Of a stretch of 48,995 nt of DNA, positions 18,821-33,361 are shown in pieces. The DNA is from Gammaproteobacteria bacterium (GTDB taxonomy: Bacteria > Pseudomonadota > Gammaproteobacteria > Enterobacterales > Neiellaceae): positions 1 through 48,995 of the forward strand of contig JAFOOX010000042.1 in NCBI GenBank assembly GCA_017425245.1. The letters are read 5' to 3'. The notes beneath the pieces were generated by a model that saw nothing but the letters and a program-made list of their open reading frames with translations, did not search any database and had not been told where the DNA came from. The position numbers and the translations under genes are program-made. The number at the start of each line of letters is the position of its first letter. The first letter of the stretch is position 1.

Positions 18821-19930
18821 TCAGGGCACAACGGTGGTAAACAGGTAGACAGCGAACAGCACCAGCATCACCACCCCCTGCAGGATGGTGGTGCGGCCGG
18901 TGCCCAGCGCGATCACCGACACGAACAGCGACAGCACCAGCAGCACCATGGAATGAACATCCAGACCCAGGGTCAGGGTCAGGCCGCTGACCAGTGACAG
19001 CAGCGCCACCGCCGGAATGGTCAGGCCGATGCTGGCCAAGGCTGAACCCAGCGCCAGATTGAGGCTGGTCTGCAGCCGGTTGTTGCGCGCAGCGCGCAAG
19101 GCGGCCAGCCCCTCGGGTAGCAATACCACGGCAGCGATGATGATCCCCACCAGCGCCTTGGGTGCGCCGGCGGCATCCACTGCATTCTCGATGGTCGGCG
19201 CCAGCACCTTGGCCAATAGCACCACCGCCGCCAGGCAGGCCAGCAGCAGTAGCGCGCTGATCAGGGTAACCTTGAGCGTGGGCGGTGCGGCGAGCATCTC
19301 CTGATGTTCGCTGCCCACCGCTGCCAGAAAATAGTCACGATGACGCACCGTCTGGATCAGCACAAAGGTGCCATAAAGCACCAGCGATACTACGGCGATA
19401 AAGGCCAGCTGGCTGTTGTTGTAGTAAGGGCCGGGTAACGACTCGACATAGTTTGGCAACACCAGGGTGAGCACAACGATCGCTGCCAGCGTCGTCAGCG
19501 CGGCCTTGACGCCATTGAGATCAAACTGCTGTTCGCCATGTTTGATGCCGCCCACCAGCAGGCACAGCCCCACCATGCCGTTGAGGATGATCATCACCGC
19601 CGCAAACACGGTATCGCGCGCCAGCGCTGCCCCATCAGGACCGCTGGCCAGCATCAGCGACAGGATCAGCGCCACCTCAATCAGGGTTACTGCCAACGCC
19701 AGCACCAGGGTGCCAAAGGGCTCACCCACCCGATGGGCCACCACCTCAGCATGGTGAACAGCGGCCAGCACGCTGGCCATCAGCGCCAGCGCCACCACCA
19801 CCAGAAAGGGGCCGGCTAGTCCGGCCACAGTGCCACCAAAGCAGAGCCAGGCAATGACCGGGGCGATGATGGTCCACAGCGGTAGCAGCGACTGCTGAGG
19901 GGCGGCGGGCGAAGAGGCAACGTCGGTCAT
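18821..19930 (-). CDS. chaA: Calcium/proton antiporter ChaA-like
   Basis: A 369-residue membrane protein with about eleven hydrophobic segments and the two cation/proton exchanger motifs: GEPFGTLVLALAVTLIEVAL in the first half and LLPEGLAALRAARNNRLQTS with NLALGSALASIGLTIPAV in the second. This matches ChaA of the CaCA superfamily, which exports Ca2+, Na+ or K+ in exchange for protons. It lies 208 bp downstream of the regA-like gene on the same strand; that gap holds no recognisable gene. It may have its own promoter. Confidence 0.9.
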   Translation of the reverse strand: MTDVASSPAAPQQSLLPLWTIIAPVIAWLCFGGTVAGLAGPFLVVVALALMASVLAAVHHAEVVAHRVGEPFGTLVLALAVTLIEVALILSLMLASGPDGAALARDTVFAAVMIILNGMVGLCLLVGGIKHGEQQFDLNGVKAALTTLAAIVVLTLVLPNYVESLPGPYYNNSQLAFIAVVSLVLYGTFVLIQTVRHRDYFLAAVGSEHQEMLAAPPTLKVTLISALLLLACLAAVVLLAKVLAPTIENAVDAAGAPKALVGIIIAAVVLLPEGLAALRAARNNRLQTSLNLALGSALASIGLTIPAVALLSLVSGLTLTLGLDVHSMVLLVLSLFVSVIALGTGRTTILQGVVMLVLFAVYLFTTVVP

Positions 19931-20138
19931 GGGATCGTCCTTAGCGGGTCGGGCAGCAGCTTTCCGGGATACTGACAGCCCCGAGCATAGCGGGCCGGAA
20001 CGTCACTGCCCACTCCACAACCGCAGTTGGTTGAGGGACACTGCGCACGATATACGCCGCTCGCATCTGTTGGGTGGTTATCTTCATCACAGCGACCCGC
20101 TGCTCTGCTGCAGCATCGCACTCCGTTACCTCCATACG

Positions 20139-20663
20139 CTAGCGGCTGACCGGCTTCTTGGTCAACCGCCGCTGCAGGGTGCGGCGGTGCATGCCCAGCG
20201 CCCGGGCGCTGGCCGAGATGTTGCCGCCGTGGGCGGCCAGCATCTGCTGGATATGTTCCCAGGTGAGGCGGGCCACCGATGGCGGCGCCAGCGCTCCGAC
20301 GCTGTGGCTGCCGGCCTGGGGCTGGTGGTCAAAGGCGGCGAGCAGGGTGGCGGCGGTCACCGGTTTGGCCAGATAGTGCACCGCCCCCAGCTTGATCGCG
20401 TCCACCGCCGTGGCCACCGCCGCATAGCCGGTGAGCAGCACCACCGGCAGATCCCCTGCCTCGGCGCGGATGCGCGCCAGCAATGCCAGCCCCGACTGCT
20501 CGCCAAGCTTGAGATCGAGCACCGCCTTGTCGATACCGCCCGCCGCCAGCAGCGCCAGCGCGCCGGCTTCATCATGGGCGCAGACCACCGGCTGACCATA
20601 GGCCTGCAGCTGGCGCGCCATCAACCGGCAAAACAGCAGATCGTCATCCACCAGCAACAGCAT
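20139..20663 (-). CDS. regA: RegA/PrrA-type redox response regulator
   Basis: A 174-residue response regulator: receiver domain with acidic D6/D7, phosphoacceptor D50 (AVLDLKL), T78 and K100 (YLAKP), a proline-containing linker, and a C-terminal Fis-type helix-turn-helix GGNISASARALGMHRRTLQR. The short size and this DNA-recognition helix are the hallmarks of RegA/PrrA/ActR. Such regulators control respiration and energy metabolism in response to redox. I chose ATG 20663, which begins directly at MLLLVDDD. It overlaps the 3' end of the kinase gene by 20 bp. Confidence 0.9.
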   Translation of the reverse strand: MLLLVDDDLLFCRLMARQLQAYGQPVVCAHDEAGALALLAAGGIDKAVLDLKLGEQSGLALLARIRAEAGDLPVVLLTGYAAVATAVDAIKLGAVHYLAKPVTAATLLAAFDHQPQAGSHSVGALAPPSVARLTWEHIQQMLAAHGGNISASARALGMHRRTLQRRLTKKPVSR

Positions 20664-21891
20664 CGTCACCACTCCGTTGCAGATAGCCCCAAGGCAGCCA
20701 CAGGCTGGCCCGCCCCCCTTGACCATTTTCCTGCTGGCCATTCACCAGTTGCAGCCGGCCGCCGCACAGCTCCATCGCCGTGCGCACCAGTGCCACCCCC
20801 AGCCCCAACCCCTGCGGCGGCTGGTCCGGTTGCTGATCAGCCAGCAGCCAGGCGGGAAAGCCCGGCCCCTGATCGGCCAGAGTCAGCAGCAGCCCCTCAC
20901 CCTCGGCACTCACCTGCAGCTGCAGCGGCCCGCCAGCACGGCGGCCGTTATCCATCAGGTTCCACAGCGCGTGGTGGAGCAGGCCATCGTCCGGCCACCA
21001 CAAGCGATCGGCATCGAGCCCGGGCTGCCAGTGCAGGCTGCAGCCGCAATCGGGGTTGACCAGCTGCCACTCCTCCACCAGCTGGGTCAGGCGTGCCGCC
21101 AGCGGCTGGGGTGGACTGGCCGCCTGCTGGCGTAGCGGCGCCAGGGCCTGCAGGCAACTGTGCAGCTGATGGCCCATCTCGGCCATGTCCGCCTGCCAGC
21201 CGGGCGGCAGCTCGACCGCCCCGCGCCAGTGCTCATGCAGCAGCAACAGGTTGTTGAGCGGCGTGGCCAGATGGTGGCAGGCGGCTGCGGCGCGGGCACC
21301 ACTGGCGGTGAGCATGGCATGGCGTCCCTGACGCTGGTGCAGCTGCAGCAGCCGCTGCCCCTGCTGGCGCACCCGCCACGCCAGCCGGTTGATAAAGATG
21401 CCGGTGAGGCCGGCGGCCAGCATAAAGCTGCCCCACATCCCCCACAGGTGGCTGGGATCAGCGCCATGGTGGGCATGCGCCGCCAGCGGCTCGGGGGTCA
21501 GCCCCAGCAACAGCAGGGCATAGCCACCACCGGCGGCCGCCACCAGCGCCAGCCAGCCCCAGAACCCCAAAGTGGCAGCAGCAGCAGCCAGCGGCAGCAG
21601 CAGCAGGGTCAGCAACGGGTTGGCACCGCCACCATGGGCGGCAAAAAACAGCAGCAGCAGCGCCAGATCCAGCCACAGCTGTAGCTGCCACTGCGGCTGC
21701 AAGCGACGAGCGGCCAGCAGCCACAGCCCGGCCAGCAGCAACAGCGGCAGCGCTGGCCACAGCCGGCTGTGATCGAGCAGCAGCCATTCTGCCGCCACCG
21801 TCAGCAGCAGCACCAGCCACAGCAGGGCGCGCAGCAGGCGATACAGCTGGGCGATATGGCGGCCGTCAGCCGGTAGCAGCAGGGTGATCAT
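20644..21891 (-). CDS. regB: RegB/PrrB-type sensor histidine kinase
   Basis: A 415-residue kinase with about six N-terminal membrane segments. Residues 87-93 (GGGANPL) match the GGxxNPF quinone-binding heptapeptide of RegB. The phosphorylation box is CHHLATPLNN with H206 aligned to the RegB histidine; the usual following Glu is His here. C246 in HQLHSCLQAL falls where RegB has its redox-active cysteine. The ATPase part has NLMDNGRRAG, DQGPGFP and GLGLGVALV. It should autophosphorylate according to quinone/redox state and phosphorylate the downstream RegA partner. It lies 79 bp after a copper receptor gene on the same strand. Confidence 0.88.
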   Translation of the reverse strand: MITLLLPADGRHIAQLYRLLRALLWLVLLLTVAAEWLLLDHSRLWPALPLLLLAGLWLLAARRLQPQWQLQLWLDLALLLLFFAAHGGGANPLLTLLLLPLAAAAATLGFWGWLALVAAAGGGYALLLLGLTPEPLAAHAHHGADPSHLWGMWGSFMLAAGLTGIFINRLAWRVRQQGQRLLQLHQRQGRHAMLTASGARAAAACHHLATPLNNLLLLHEHWRGAVELPPGWQADMAEMGHQLHSCLQALAPLRQQAASPPQPLAARLTQLVEEWQLVNPDCGCSLHWQPGLDADRLWWPDDGLLHHALWNLMDNGRRAGGPLQLQVSAEGEGLLLTLADQGPGFPAWLLADQQPDQPPQGLGLGVALVRTAMELCGGRLQLVNGQQENGQGGRASLWLPWGYLQRSGDDAVAGG

Positions 21892-21970
21892 CAGGGTTCG
21901 CGCGGCAGGCAGAGGGCGGATTGTGGCCGAAGGCCGGGGCAGCGGTCCACCCCCGGCTGGCGAGCACAGC

Positions 21971-24052
21971 TCACCACTGATAGCTGGCCTTGACCCAGGC
22001 GGTCAGCCCCGGCTCGTTGACCCGAGTGGTCTGGGTGAAACCGGCCACCATCATCCCGCCACGGCTGAGGTGTTCGGCGTAGCTTTTATCGAGCAGGTTA
22101 TCGATGCCCGCGGTCAGCAGCAGCGCCTCATCGGGCTGCCAGCCGCCGTTGATGGAGAGCACACCAAAGCCGGCGCTCTCCCCCAGATCCTGACCGACGA
22201 TATTGCCCTGATTGACTGCTACCCGTGACTGGCCCGCCACCAGCCGCCACAGCAGGCCGCCGCTCCACACCCCGCGCTGATAGTTGAGGCCGAGGCGCCC
22301 CTCCAGCGGTGGCTGCTGCGCCAGTGGCCGGTCATCGCTGAGGTTGTCGCCGTGGACATAGGCCAGGCTGCTGTCGACCGCCCAGCGCCGGGCAAACCGA
22401 TAGCGCAGCGCCAGTTCGCCGCCGTAGCTTTCACTGTTGATGTTGCGGGTGACGGTGGCGGTGCTCATGCCGCGCGGCCAGTCGGACTGGATCAGGATGT
22501 AATCGTCGATACGGTTGGCAAAGAGCGCGGCGGACGCCTGCCACTGCGCCGATTCATGAACCCAGCCGAGATCGAGCTGGCGGTTGCGCTCAGGGCGGGT
22601 GTCGAAGGCGCTGATGGTGGTTTCACTGCCTTTGCCGCCGCCGATCAGCTCCCAATAATCAGGAAAGCGCTCAGCCTGCCCCAGCCCGAGATACCAGGTG
22701 CCCAGCGGTTGGGCCAGCTCATAGCGGACAAAGCCGCTGGTCAGCCACTCGTCGCGCTCGGCGTTGGCGGTAGGGTTGGGGCGCGCCCCCAGCATGCTAC
22801 CGATCATCTGGCGCTGATCCTGGGCGTGCCAGTCATCCAGCCGCAGGCCGCCGATCAGGGTCTCGCGTGCCGCCAGCTGCCAGCTCAGCTCGGCAAACAG
22901 CCCCTGGCTGCGCAGCCGGGCATTGTCCACCAGCGACATCTGCTCATAGGGCATCATCAGCTGGTTCATGGTCGAACGCACCGCATGCTGGTTGTACTGA
23001 TAGTCGCCACCGCCAATCAGGGTCAGGCTGTCGCTCAGCGCCAGTTCCAGCTCCAGCCGGCTGCCACGGGTGTCGCGGGTCGGATTGCTAACCGCCGGGT
23101 TGGCCATCATGGCGCTGGGGGTGAAGGTGCGCAGACTGTAGTTGTCCATCACATGGTCAATGTCGTTGCGATAGAGATCGAAACGGGCGCTGCGCAGGGT
23201 CTCGCCCCAGTTCTCCTTGCGCGCACTCAGCCCCAGATTGTCCTGACGGAACTTGACCCCATCCATCGCCCGGTCGGCGTAGGCCGCCTCGCCATCGCTG
23301 GCCAGGGCCGACAGCTCGACCAGGCTGTGCGGCTCCGGCGTCCAGCCCGCAGCGATCCGGCCATTCCAGCGCGCATAGGCAGAGTGGACCTTCTGGCCGT
23401 CGCCATCTTGATAGTCATCGGCAGCGGCCTGACCACCGCTCAGTTCGCCATAGCCGCGGCGATTGCCGGCCAGCAGCTCGGCCCGCTCATCGTGACGGCC
23501 GAAGCTGGCACCGGTCAGGGCCACTTGGCCATCAACAGCGGCGCCATCCAGATGCCGTGGCTCGCGTTCAAAGCGCACGGTGGCCGCCGTGCTAGCGCCA
23601 TAGCGCACCGTCTGCGGCCCCTTGACCACCACCATGCGGTCATAGTCTTCCGGCTGGATATAGGCGGTCGGCGGGTCCATGCGGTTGCCGCAGCCCCCCA
23701 GCACCAGCTGGTCCTCGGCCAAAATGGTCAGGCGCGAACCGGCCATGCCGCGAAACAGCGGGTCACCACTGGTGCCCCCTTTGCGGATCAGGTTGAAGCC
23801 GGGAATGGTCTTGAGATAGTCACCACCATCGGCGGCCGGCAGCGGCTGGCGCGGCTGTTTCGGATCGGTCTCCACTACCAAGGGCGCCACCGGGTGCTCA
23901 CCGGTGATGACAATCACCTCAACCGGCGCGCTGTCTGCATCCTTGTCCGCCTGCGGGGGTTCGGCAGCCGTTGCTGCGGCAGAAAAAAGCGCCGCCACCA
24001 CCAGGCACAGTGGCGAACGGCGCAACAGCAAAACAGGGGTAACAGCAGGCAT
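21971..24052 (-). CDS. oprC: TonB-dependent copper receptor (OprC/NosA type)
   Basis: A 693-residue outer-membrane receptor with a signal peptide (about 1-29), a TonB-box region (VEVIVITGE), and a plug with the diagnostic copper-receptor run GGCGNRMDPPTAYIQPE followed by VVVKGPQTVRYG. The barrel ends in VKASYQW. OprC and NosA import copper and support copper enzymes such as nitrous oxide reductase. The ATG at 24052 gives the signal peptide, although its ribosome-binding site is weak. It is the first gene before the regB/regA pair, a neighbourhood that links copper supply with respiratory control. Confidence 0.9.
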   Translation of the reverse strand: MPAVTPVLLLRRSPLCLVVAALFSAAATAAEPPQADKDADSAPVEVIVITGEHPVAPLVVETDPKQPRQPLPAADGGDYLKTIPGFNLIRKGGTSGDPLFRGMAGSRLTILAEDQLVLGGCGNRMDPPTAYIQPEDYDRMVVVKGPQTVRYGASTAATVRFEREPRHLDGAAVDGQVALTGASFGRHDERAELLAGNRRGYGELSGGQAAADDYQDGDGQKVHSAYARWNGRIAAGWTPEPHSLVELSALASDGEAAYADRAMDGVKFRQDNLGLSARKENWGETLRSARFDLYRNDIDHVMDNYSLRTFTPSAMMANPAVSNPTRDTRGSRLELELALSDSLTLIGGGDYQYNQHAVRSTMNQLMMPYEQMSLVDNARLRSQGLFAELSWQLAARETLIGGLRLDDWHAQDQRQMIGSMLGARPNPTANAERDEWLTSGFVRYELAQPLGTWYLGLGQAERFPDYWELIGGGKGSETTISAFDTRPERNRQLDLGWVHESAQWQASAALFANRIDDYILIQSDWPRGMSTATVTRNINSESYGGELALRYRFARRWAVDSSLAYVHGDNLSDDRPLAQQPPLEGRLGLNYQRGVWSGGLLWRLVAGQSRVAVNQGNIVGQDLGESAGFGVLSINGGWQPDEALLLTAGIDNLLDKSYAEHLSRGGMMVAGFTQTTRVNEPGLTAWVKASYQW

Positions 24053-24560
24053 CGGTGAAAAACTCTGGCAGCAAAGGGGGCATTGTCGGCTGCCGAACGC
24101 CCGCCGGGGGATGTGACAGATTGTCGCAGCCACGCCATTACCGCGCAGCGTGGGCAGCGCATGGATATGCATCTCGATCTGGCTTCAGCCGCCGTGCGCT
24201 TATTTATGCAAGGCGGGGGCGCGCCTTTGCCGCCACTGTCATCCCCGGCCCGCAACGCGCCACTACTGGCTGAGAGAGATTCTCAGCCAGCACTGCAGGT
24301 TGCGCGCGATCATTGAATAAATCTGCTTGGCCCCATTCGCTTTTGCTCATATTTATGCAAAATTGTCTGCCCAAATATGCTGCCAAAGCAGCGTCTGGGT
24401 CGGGGCCGTGAGGCCCCGATTGTGCCTGAGGCCCGCTCACCGCAGCTTGCCCGGCAGATGCGCGGCCTTTTACCCGTCAGGAAGAGACCGCCGTTGAGAC
24501 CTTTCGCTCCCTTCGGTCGTATCATGACGGGGCGATGAGAACTGAACAGGAAGATGTGGC
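24053..24560. promoter_or_regulatory. Divergent oprC/gltB promoter region
   Basis: This 508-bp gap has no credible gene. It contains two copies of tatttatgcaa (24201-24211 and 24350-24360), the second in an AT-rich stretch that is the best promoter candidate for gltB, and a GC hairpin cggggcc-gtga-ggccccg (24401-24418) in the probable gltB leader. The ATTTATGCA halves faintly resemble ArgR sites; the left halves do not fit well. Confidence 0.35.
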
Positions 24561-29162
<4,602 letters not shown>

Positions 29163-29182
29163 GTCGGGAAGGAGTGAGATAA

Positions 29183-30670
29183 ATGGGTAATCCAACAGGT
29201 TTCATGAAGGTCCAGCGTCAGGTATGGACCGACCGCGACCCGGCCAAGCGCCTGGGCGACTGGCTCGAAGTGCATGAGCACATGCCGGAAGAGCAGATCA
29301 AGAAGCAGGCGTCACGCTGCATGGATTGCGGTGTGCCCTTCTGCCAGAGCGGCGACTCCAAGTACGCCCCGGCGGTTGCCGGCTGCCCGGTCAACAACAT
29401 CATCCCCGAGTGGAATGATCTGATTTACCGTGGCCGCTGGAAAGAAGCGCTGCAGACCCTGCACAAGACCAACAACTTCCCGGAGTTTACCGGCCGCGTC
29501 TGCCCGGCACCGTGCGAAGGTTCGTGCGTGCTCGGCATCAACGCCGACCCGGTGGCGATCAAGCTGCATGAGTACGAGATCATCGAGCGCGGCTTCAAGG
29601 AGGGCTGGGTGCAGCCTGAGCCGCCCGCCCGCCGCACCGGCAAGAAGGTCGCCGTGATCGGCTCCGGCCCGGCTGGCCTCGCCGCCGCCGCCCAGCTTAA
29701 CCGCGCGGGTCATCTGGTCACCGTTTATGAGCGTGCCGACCGCATCGGCGGCCTGCTGATGTACGGCATCCCCAACATGAAGCTGCAGAAAGAGATCGTG
29801 CAGCGCCGCGTCGATATCCTGGCCGCCGAAGGGATCACCTTCGTCACCAACACCGAGATCGGCAAGGATCTCCCGGCCGCCCAGCTCAAGGCCGAGTTCG
29901 ACGCCGTGGTGATCTGCACCGGCGCCACCGTGCCGCGCGATCTGCCGGTTGAGGGGCGCAACCTCAAGGGTGTCCACTTCGCCATGGAGTTCCTCGGCAA
30001 GAACACCAAGAGCCTGCTCGACTCCGAACACGCCGACGGCAATTACATCAACGCCAAGGGCAAGAATGTGGTGATCATCGGCGGTGGCGACACCGGCACC
30101 GACTGCGTCGGTACCTCGCTGCGCCATGGCGCGGCCAGCGCCATCCAGCTCGAGATCATGCCGCGTCCGGCCGACAAGCGTCAGCCGTCCAACCCCTGGC
30201 CACAGTGGCCGAAGACCCTGCTGGTGGACTACGGCCAGCAGGAAGCGATCGCCATCCAGGGCGAGGATCCGCGCCACTATCTGGTGCAGACCACCCGCAT
30301 CGAGGGCGACGAGCAGGACAACGTCAAGGCGGTGCACACCGTCAAGATCGAGTGGGTGAAGGACGACCAGGGGCGGATGATGCCCAAGGAAGTTCCAGGC
30401 ACCGAGACCATCTACCCGGCCGAGCTGGTGCTGCTGGCCATGGGCTTTATGGGCCCGGAAGGCGGCGTGCTCGACCAGCTGGGGGTAGAGAAAGATCTGC
30501 GCTCCAACGCCAAGGCCGCCTACGACCAGTTCGCCACCAACGTGCCGGGAGTGTTCGCCGCCGGTGACGCCCGCCGTGGCCAGAGCCTGATCGTATGGGC
30601 CATTGACGAGGGCCGCCGTGCTGCCCGCGAGGTGGACAAGTTCCTGATGGGGGTCAGCTACCTGCCGTAA
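29183..30670 (+). CDS. gltD: Glutamate synthase (NADPH) small subunit
   Basis: A 495-residue flavoprotein. N-terminal cysteines in [11 protein letters not shown] (C46, C49, C54) and in [13 protein letters not shown] bind the 4Fe-4S clusters shared with GltB. The FAD site is [12 protein letters not shown], the NADPH site [11 protein letters not shown], and the closing FAD segment is [17 protein letters not shown]. It passes electrons from NADPH to GltB. A ggaaggag site precedes the ATG. A strong terminator follows. Length matches the family (about 470-490). Confidence 0.96.
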   Translation: MGNPTGFMKVQRQVWTDRDPAKRLGDWLEVHEHMPEEQIKKQASRCMDCGVPFCQSGDSKYAPAVAGCPVNNIIPEWNDLIYRGRWKEALQTLHKTNNFPEFTGRVCPAPCEGSCVLGINADPVAIKLHEYEIIERGFKEGWVQPEPPARRTGKKVAVIGSGPAGLAAAAQLNRAGHLVTVYERADRIGGLLMYGIPNMKLQKEIVQRRVDILAAEGITFVTNTEIGKDLPAAQLKAEFDAVVICTGATVPRDLPVEGRNLKGVHFAMEFLGKNTKSLLDSEHADGNYINAKGKNVVIIGGGDTGTDCVGTSLRHGAASAIQLEIMPRPADKRQPSNPWPQWPKTLLVDYGQQEAIAIQGEDPRHYLVQTTRIEGDEQDNVKAVHTVKIEWVKDDQGRMMPKEVPGTETIYPAELVLLAMGFMGPEGGVLDQLGVEKDLRSNAKAAYDQFATNVPGVFAAGDARRGQSLIVWAIDEGRRAAREVDKFLMGVSYLP

Positions 30671-30710
30671 TGGCGGTGGCGGCCACCTGCCCGGTGGCTT
30701 GGGTTTGAGT

Positions 30711-30741
30711 AACGGCGCCTGTGGGCGCCGTTGCTGTTTTT
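30711..30741 (+). terminator. Terminator of gltBD
   Basis: A 9-bp stem (aacggcgcc/ggcgccgtt, loop tgtg) is followed by gctgttttt, 40 bp after the gltD stop. Its stem is nearly identical to that of the terminator at 2298-2321. Confidence 0.88.
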
Positions 30742-30888
30742 GGCGCCATGGCTGGCGGCTGGTTTGAGAAATGCCGCTGCGCGGCGGCACTGGCACCAAC
30801 GGCGTTGGCGATGCGCTTAAGGCGCTGCGGCAGACTGCATCCATTCCCCCTTTGGCAAAGGGGGATACAGGGGGATTTTCTGCAGACT

Positions 30889-31245
30889 TTGCCGCTGCGC
30901 GGCAGGCATTCAGACAAATCGCGTCGCGATTTGATAAGAGCGCCGACTGGCCGGCGCGGGCCAGGCCTTGAATGCCGCTGCGCGGCACAGATGCGGCTGC
31001 GCCGCTGCAGAGCGAGGCTCCCCGCCTCGCGCTGGGGCAGAGGGGCGTATCGCCACGCCCCTCTGCACACCCGGGCGCCCCCGAGATCACCACCATCTAT
31101 TACTGACGAAGGTCCTGCCGGGCTACGGGGTCGCAAATATGGGCTGTCCTGCCCAGATTTGCTTGTGCTGGCGTCCCTGCCAGCGCAACCCCTACGCCCG
31201 ACTGGCCGTGGGTTGGCTGGCGTGAGTGCCGGTGGTGATCAAGGG
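30889..31245 (-). repeat. Mosaic intergenic repeat, copy D (inverted)
   Basis: This is the inverted partner of 761-1125. The dyad core is at 31134-31161, and the right-end hairpins lie at 30889-30935. The H1 position holds a perfect 12-bp stem (gcagaggggcgt with acgcccctctgc, 31037-31066) and the H2 position a 7-bp stem (gcgaggc with gcctcgc, 31012-31030); both have stem sequences different from copy C. Together with 30742-30888, which holds more three-base-loop hairpins, and 31246-31517, where I see nothing, it fills the gap after gltBD. Confidence 0.8.
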
Positions 31246-31517
31246 GTGGGAAAGCAGCGCGAGTGCGGATGTTGGGGTGAGAGCCGATTGCACGAACGGT
31301 GAGCCAACTAATGGCGACAACCGTTTCCAAAATGGAAATAGTTCAGAAAGCGAGCTACCGACACAAGATGCGCCAGCTTGATCATTGCAGATTCAGTTCG
31401 AGAGAGTGTCCTCGATCGTCTTGCAGTTGCTAGGACCAACCGTGCAAAATCTGCGTTGTTGTGCGCGTCAGCCAAATGGCTTTCCACAAGCACCAGGCTG
31501 AGTAAAGGAGCCGCCTT

Positions 31518-31922
31518 ATGACAATGGAACAGCGCGTTGCTGGCTGGATCACCAGCATGGTGCTCAGGTCCTATATTGCCGGTGCTATGGTCGCCGCGCT
31601 GCTATGGGTATTGCTAAACATGGCTAACGGCCACGTCCCGGATTTAGCCAGCATGACCACCATCAAGTGGCTGTTATGGAGCGGCGGCTACGTTCTTTCT
31701 CTTTATCTGGTCTATTCACTGGCGAGCAAAAGTAGGAATTCGCGGCTGGCGATCTGGCTATTCTCCATACTCTTCCACCTTAGCCTTCTCTTCTATATCG
31801 CCATCATTCTGGATGCCGGAATATTAGTTCTGCTAATCGGCTTACCTGAAGCCATCATCACCATCCTCAGCGCTATTGGCCTTACCTCTTGCATCAGATC
31901 ACAACCGATGCGTTCCAGTTAA
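31518..31922 (+). CDS. Hypothetical membrane protein
   Basis: A 134-residue protein with four predicted membrane segments (about 15-37, 50-70, 78-98, 104-124). I recognise no family. The start is well supported: aaaggag lies 7 nt before ATG 31518. It marks the left part of a low-GC accessory stretch of short genes of unknown function. Base composition differs from the flanking gltBD and thi genes, which suggests acquisition. Confidence 0.65.
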   Translation: MTMEQRVAGWITSMVLRSYIAGAMVAALLWVLLNMANGHVPDLASMTTIKWLLWSGGYVLSLYLVYSLASKSRNSRLAIWLFSILFHLSLLFYIAIILDAGILVLLIGLPEAIITILSAIGLTSCIRSQPMRSS

Positions 31923-32055
31923 GCGCCATCGATCGCATCATGCGGTATCTCTTTATTCGGTTGTCGTACGGAAGCGGTCAGAATCTCTCGTCGTTTTCAG
32001 GTGAATCGACGAGGTTCCGCCGCGAGCAGCGGAGAATTAAAGCCGGAGGCTGCCA

Positions 32056-32304
32056 ATGAAGTTAGGAATGATTGTGGCGATGATCTTGGCAATGGTGGTC
32101 GCGGTTACGGTTACTGCCATCGGCATCGATCACAACGCCATGGGCGAATTCTGCGTGGATGACATCAGCACCACTTGCGAGCTGGATCTGACTTACACCT
32201 TTTGGATTTTCATAACCTGGTTCTGTGCCGCCCTTATCCCGCTACTCGCCATCTGCTGCGGTGTAGTTTGGCTATGGCGAACGCGCAACGGGCCGTCACA
32301 ATAA
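32056..32304 (+). CDS. Small two-span membrane protein
   Basis: An 82-residue protein with an N-terminal hydrophobic segment (about 5-23), a short loop with three cysteines or acidic residues (EFCVDDISTTCELDL) and a second membrane segment (about 50-75). The loop cysteines could pair outside the membrane. A ggagg site 6 nt before the ATG supports the start. An inverted repeat (ctcgtcg/cgacgag, 31987-32013) lies upstream. No family recognised. Confidence 0.6.
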   Translation: MKLGMIVAMILAMVVAVTVTAIGIDHNAMGEFCVDDISTTCELDLTYTFWIFITWFCAALIPLLAICCGVVWLWRTRNGPSQ

Positions 32305-32383
32305 AATGCGGAACGGTGCCTTAAAAGCGCTACGACCATTGCGCATGGTCATCACGCAGTGATGACTTCTGGCCGCTCAGCCG

Positions 32384-32770
32384 TCACTCAAAGCGGGTTA
32401 TTGCCACGGTAGTGGCAGCGGGCTGCTGATCGACGATAGCGTAGGTACTGTTCGTCAGGGGATCAGAGGATCGCGTATAGCCCGCTTCAGCCATCTGCCC
32501 ATCAACCGCGCTCAGCGACCACTTCGTTGCACAGCGCACCGCCACATACCCAGCCTTAGCGCCATCACCCGCGCTGTACTGATAATGCCGTGCACCACAA
32601 TCAATCTGATCCGCAACCCGATCCACCGCCGCCGCCCCGACTAAATAATAAGCCAGTGAATTACGCTCAAAATCAAGGTTCTCAGCAAACCAGATCTGAG
32701 CCAGATAAACCAGCGACAGACCAAACGCTGCAATAGCGCAGCAGCCTATCAGCGCAGTACTAAATTTCAT
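32384..32770 (-). CDS. Hypothetical protein with N-terminal anchor
   Basis: A 128-residue protein with one hydrophobic N-terminal segment (about 6-27, either an uncleaved anchor or a signal peptide) and a soluble remainder with two cysteines (DCGARHY, VRCATKW). The function is unknown. The ribosome-binding site is weak. It converges on the small plus-strand gene at 32056-32304, with 79 bp between the two stops. Confidence 0.5.
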   Translation of the reverse strand: MKFSTALIGCCAIAAFGLSLVYLAQIWFAENLDFERNSLAYYLVGAAAVDRVADQIDCGARHYQYSAGDGAKAGYVAVRCATKWSLSAVDGQMAEAGYTRSSDPLTNSTYAIVDQQPAATTVAITRFE

Positions 32771-32847
32771 TTTTGGCTCTTACAAAATCGGGCGGATGTC
32801 GCATGGAATGCCATGAAATGAAATATATTCCCCTTGAAACCCCAATC

Positions 32848-32896
32848 CCTACGCACGGCTAGCAGTGGATTGGCCAACGCGCCGTGGTAATCAAGG
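32848..32896 (-). repeat. Solo end of mosaic repeat
   Basis: Reading the minus strand, ccttgattaccacgg...gccgtgcgtagg matches the left end of copy C (762-812) at a moderate level. Nothing else of the element is recognisable here. Confidence 0.5.
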
Positions 32897-33019
32897 AGGG
32901 ATGAGCTGTTGTCGAACATGGGCAGGGTGTTCCGTGAAGATTATTTGAGCTTATTCAGGAGGCTGTTTTTAATCGGCCCCGAATGAACGACACGAACGGC
33001 CAGATCCAATTCATGGTGT

Positions 33020-33361
33020 TCATGGATGCTGTGAGAAGGTGGGCTCTCGTCTAATGTTATCTTGGCAAAATGTTTCCTCGTGTGTTTTTGTGCCCATAAC
33101 CAGTACATTCCTACTGTCTATTTGGGCTTTAACGATCGCAAGAAATCCATATACAACACCAAGCCCGCCTAGTGATGCGAGAATGAAATAGATGCCACTA
33201 GCAATTGCTGCGAGGCCCGCGAAAAGTCCGTAATTAAAGGCCCCAAACCCCGCAAGAACCGTGAATGTTCCCATTATACATCCGATAGCTGCCGCTATTT
33301 TAGCGACGACTAGGACAAGATTGTAAAAAGGGGGGAGCTCCATGTATTGCGGCATTGCCAT
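33020..33361 (-). CDS. Hypothetical membrane protein
   Basis: A 113-residue protein with three hydrophobic segments (about 10-30, 32-52, 54-82) rich in Gly and Ala, followed by a charged tail. I chose ATG 33361 over the ATG 12 bp upstream because a GGAGG site lies 5 nt before it. No family recognised. Its AT content is higher than that of flanking core genes, in line with the accessory character of the region. Confidence 0.55.
   Translation of the reverse strand: MAMPQYMELPPFYNLVLVVAKIAAAIGCIMGTFTVLAGFGAFNYGLFAGLAAIASGIYFILASLGGLGVVYGFLAIVKAQIDSRNVLVMGTKTHEETFCQDNIRREPTFSQHP

Noticed and set aside
22352..24058. 568-codon plus-strand open frame opposite oprC
   Set aside because: Antisense shadow of the copper receptor; no family likeness and no ribosome-binding site.
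24350..24360. ArgR site upstream of gltB
   Set aside because: Only one half-site fits; the partner half and the usual two-box spacing are missing, so it is kept only as a remark.
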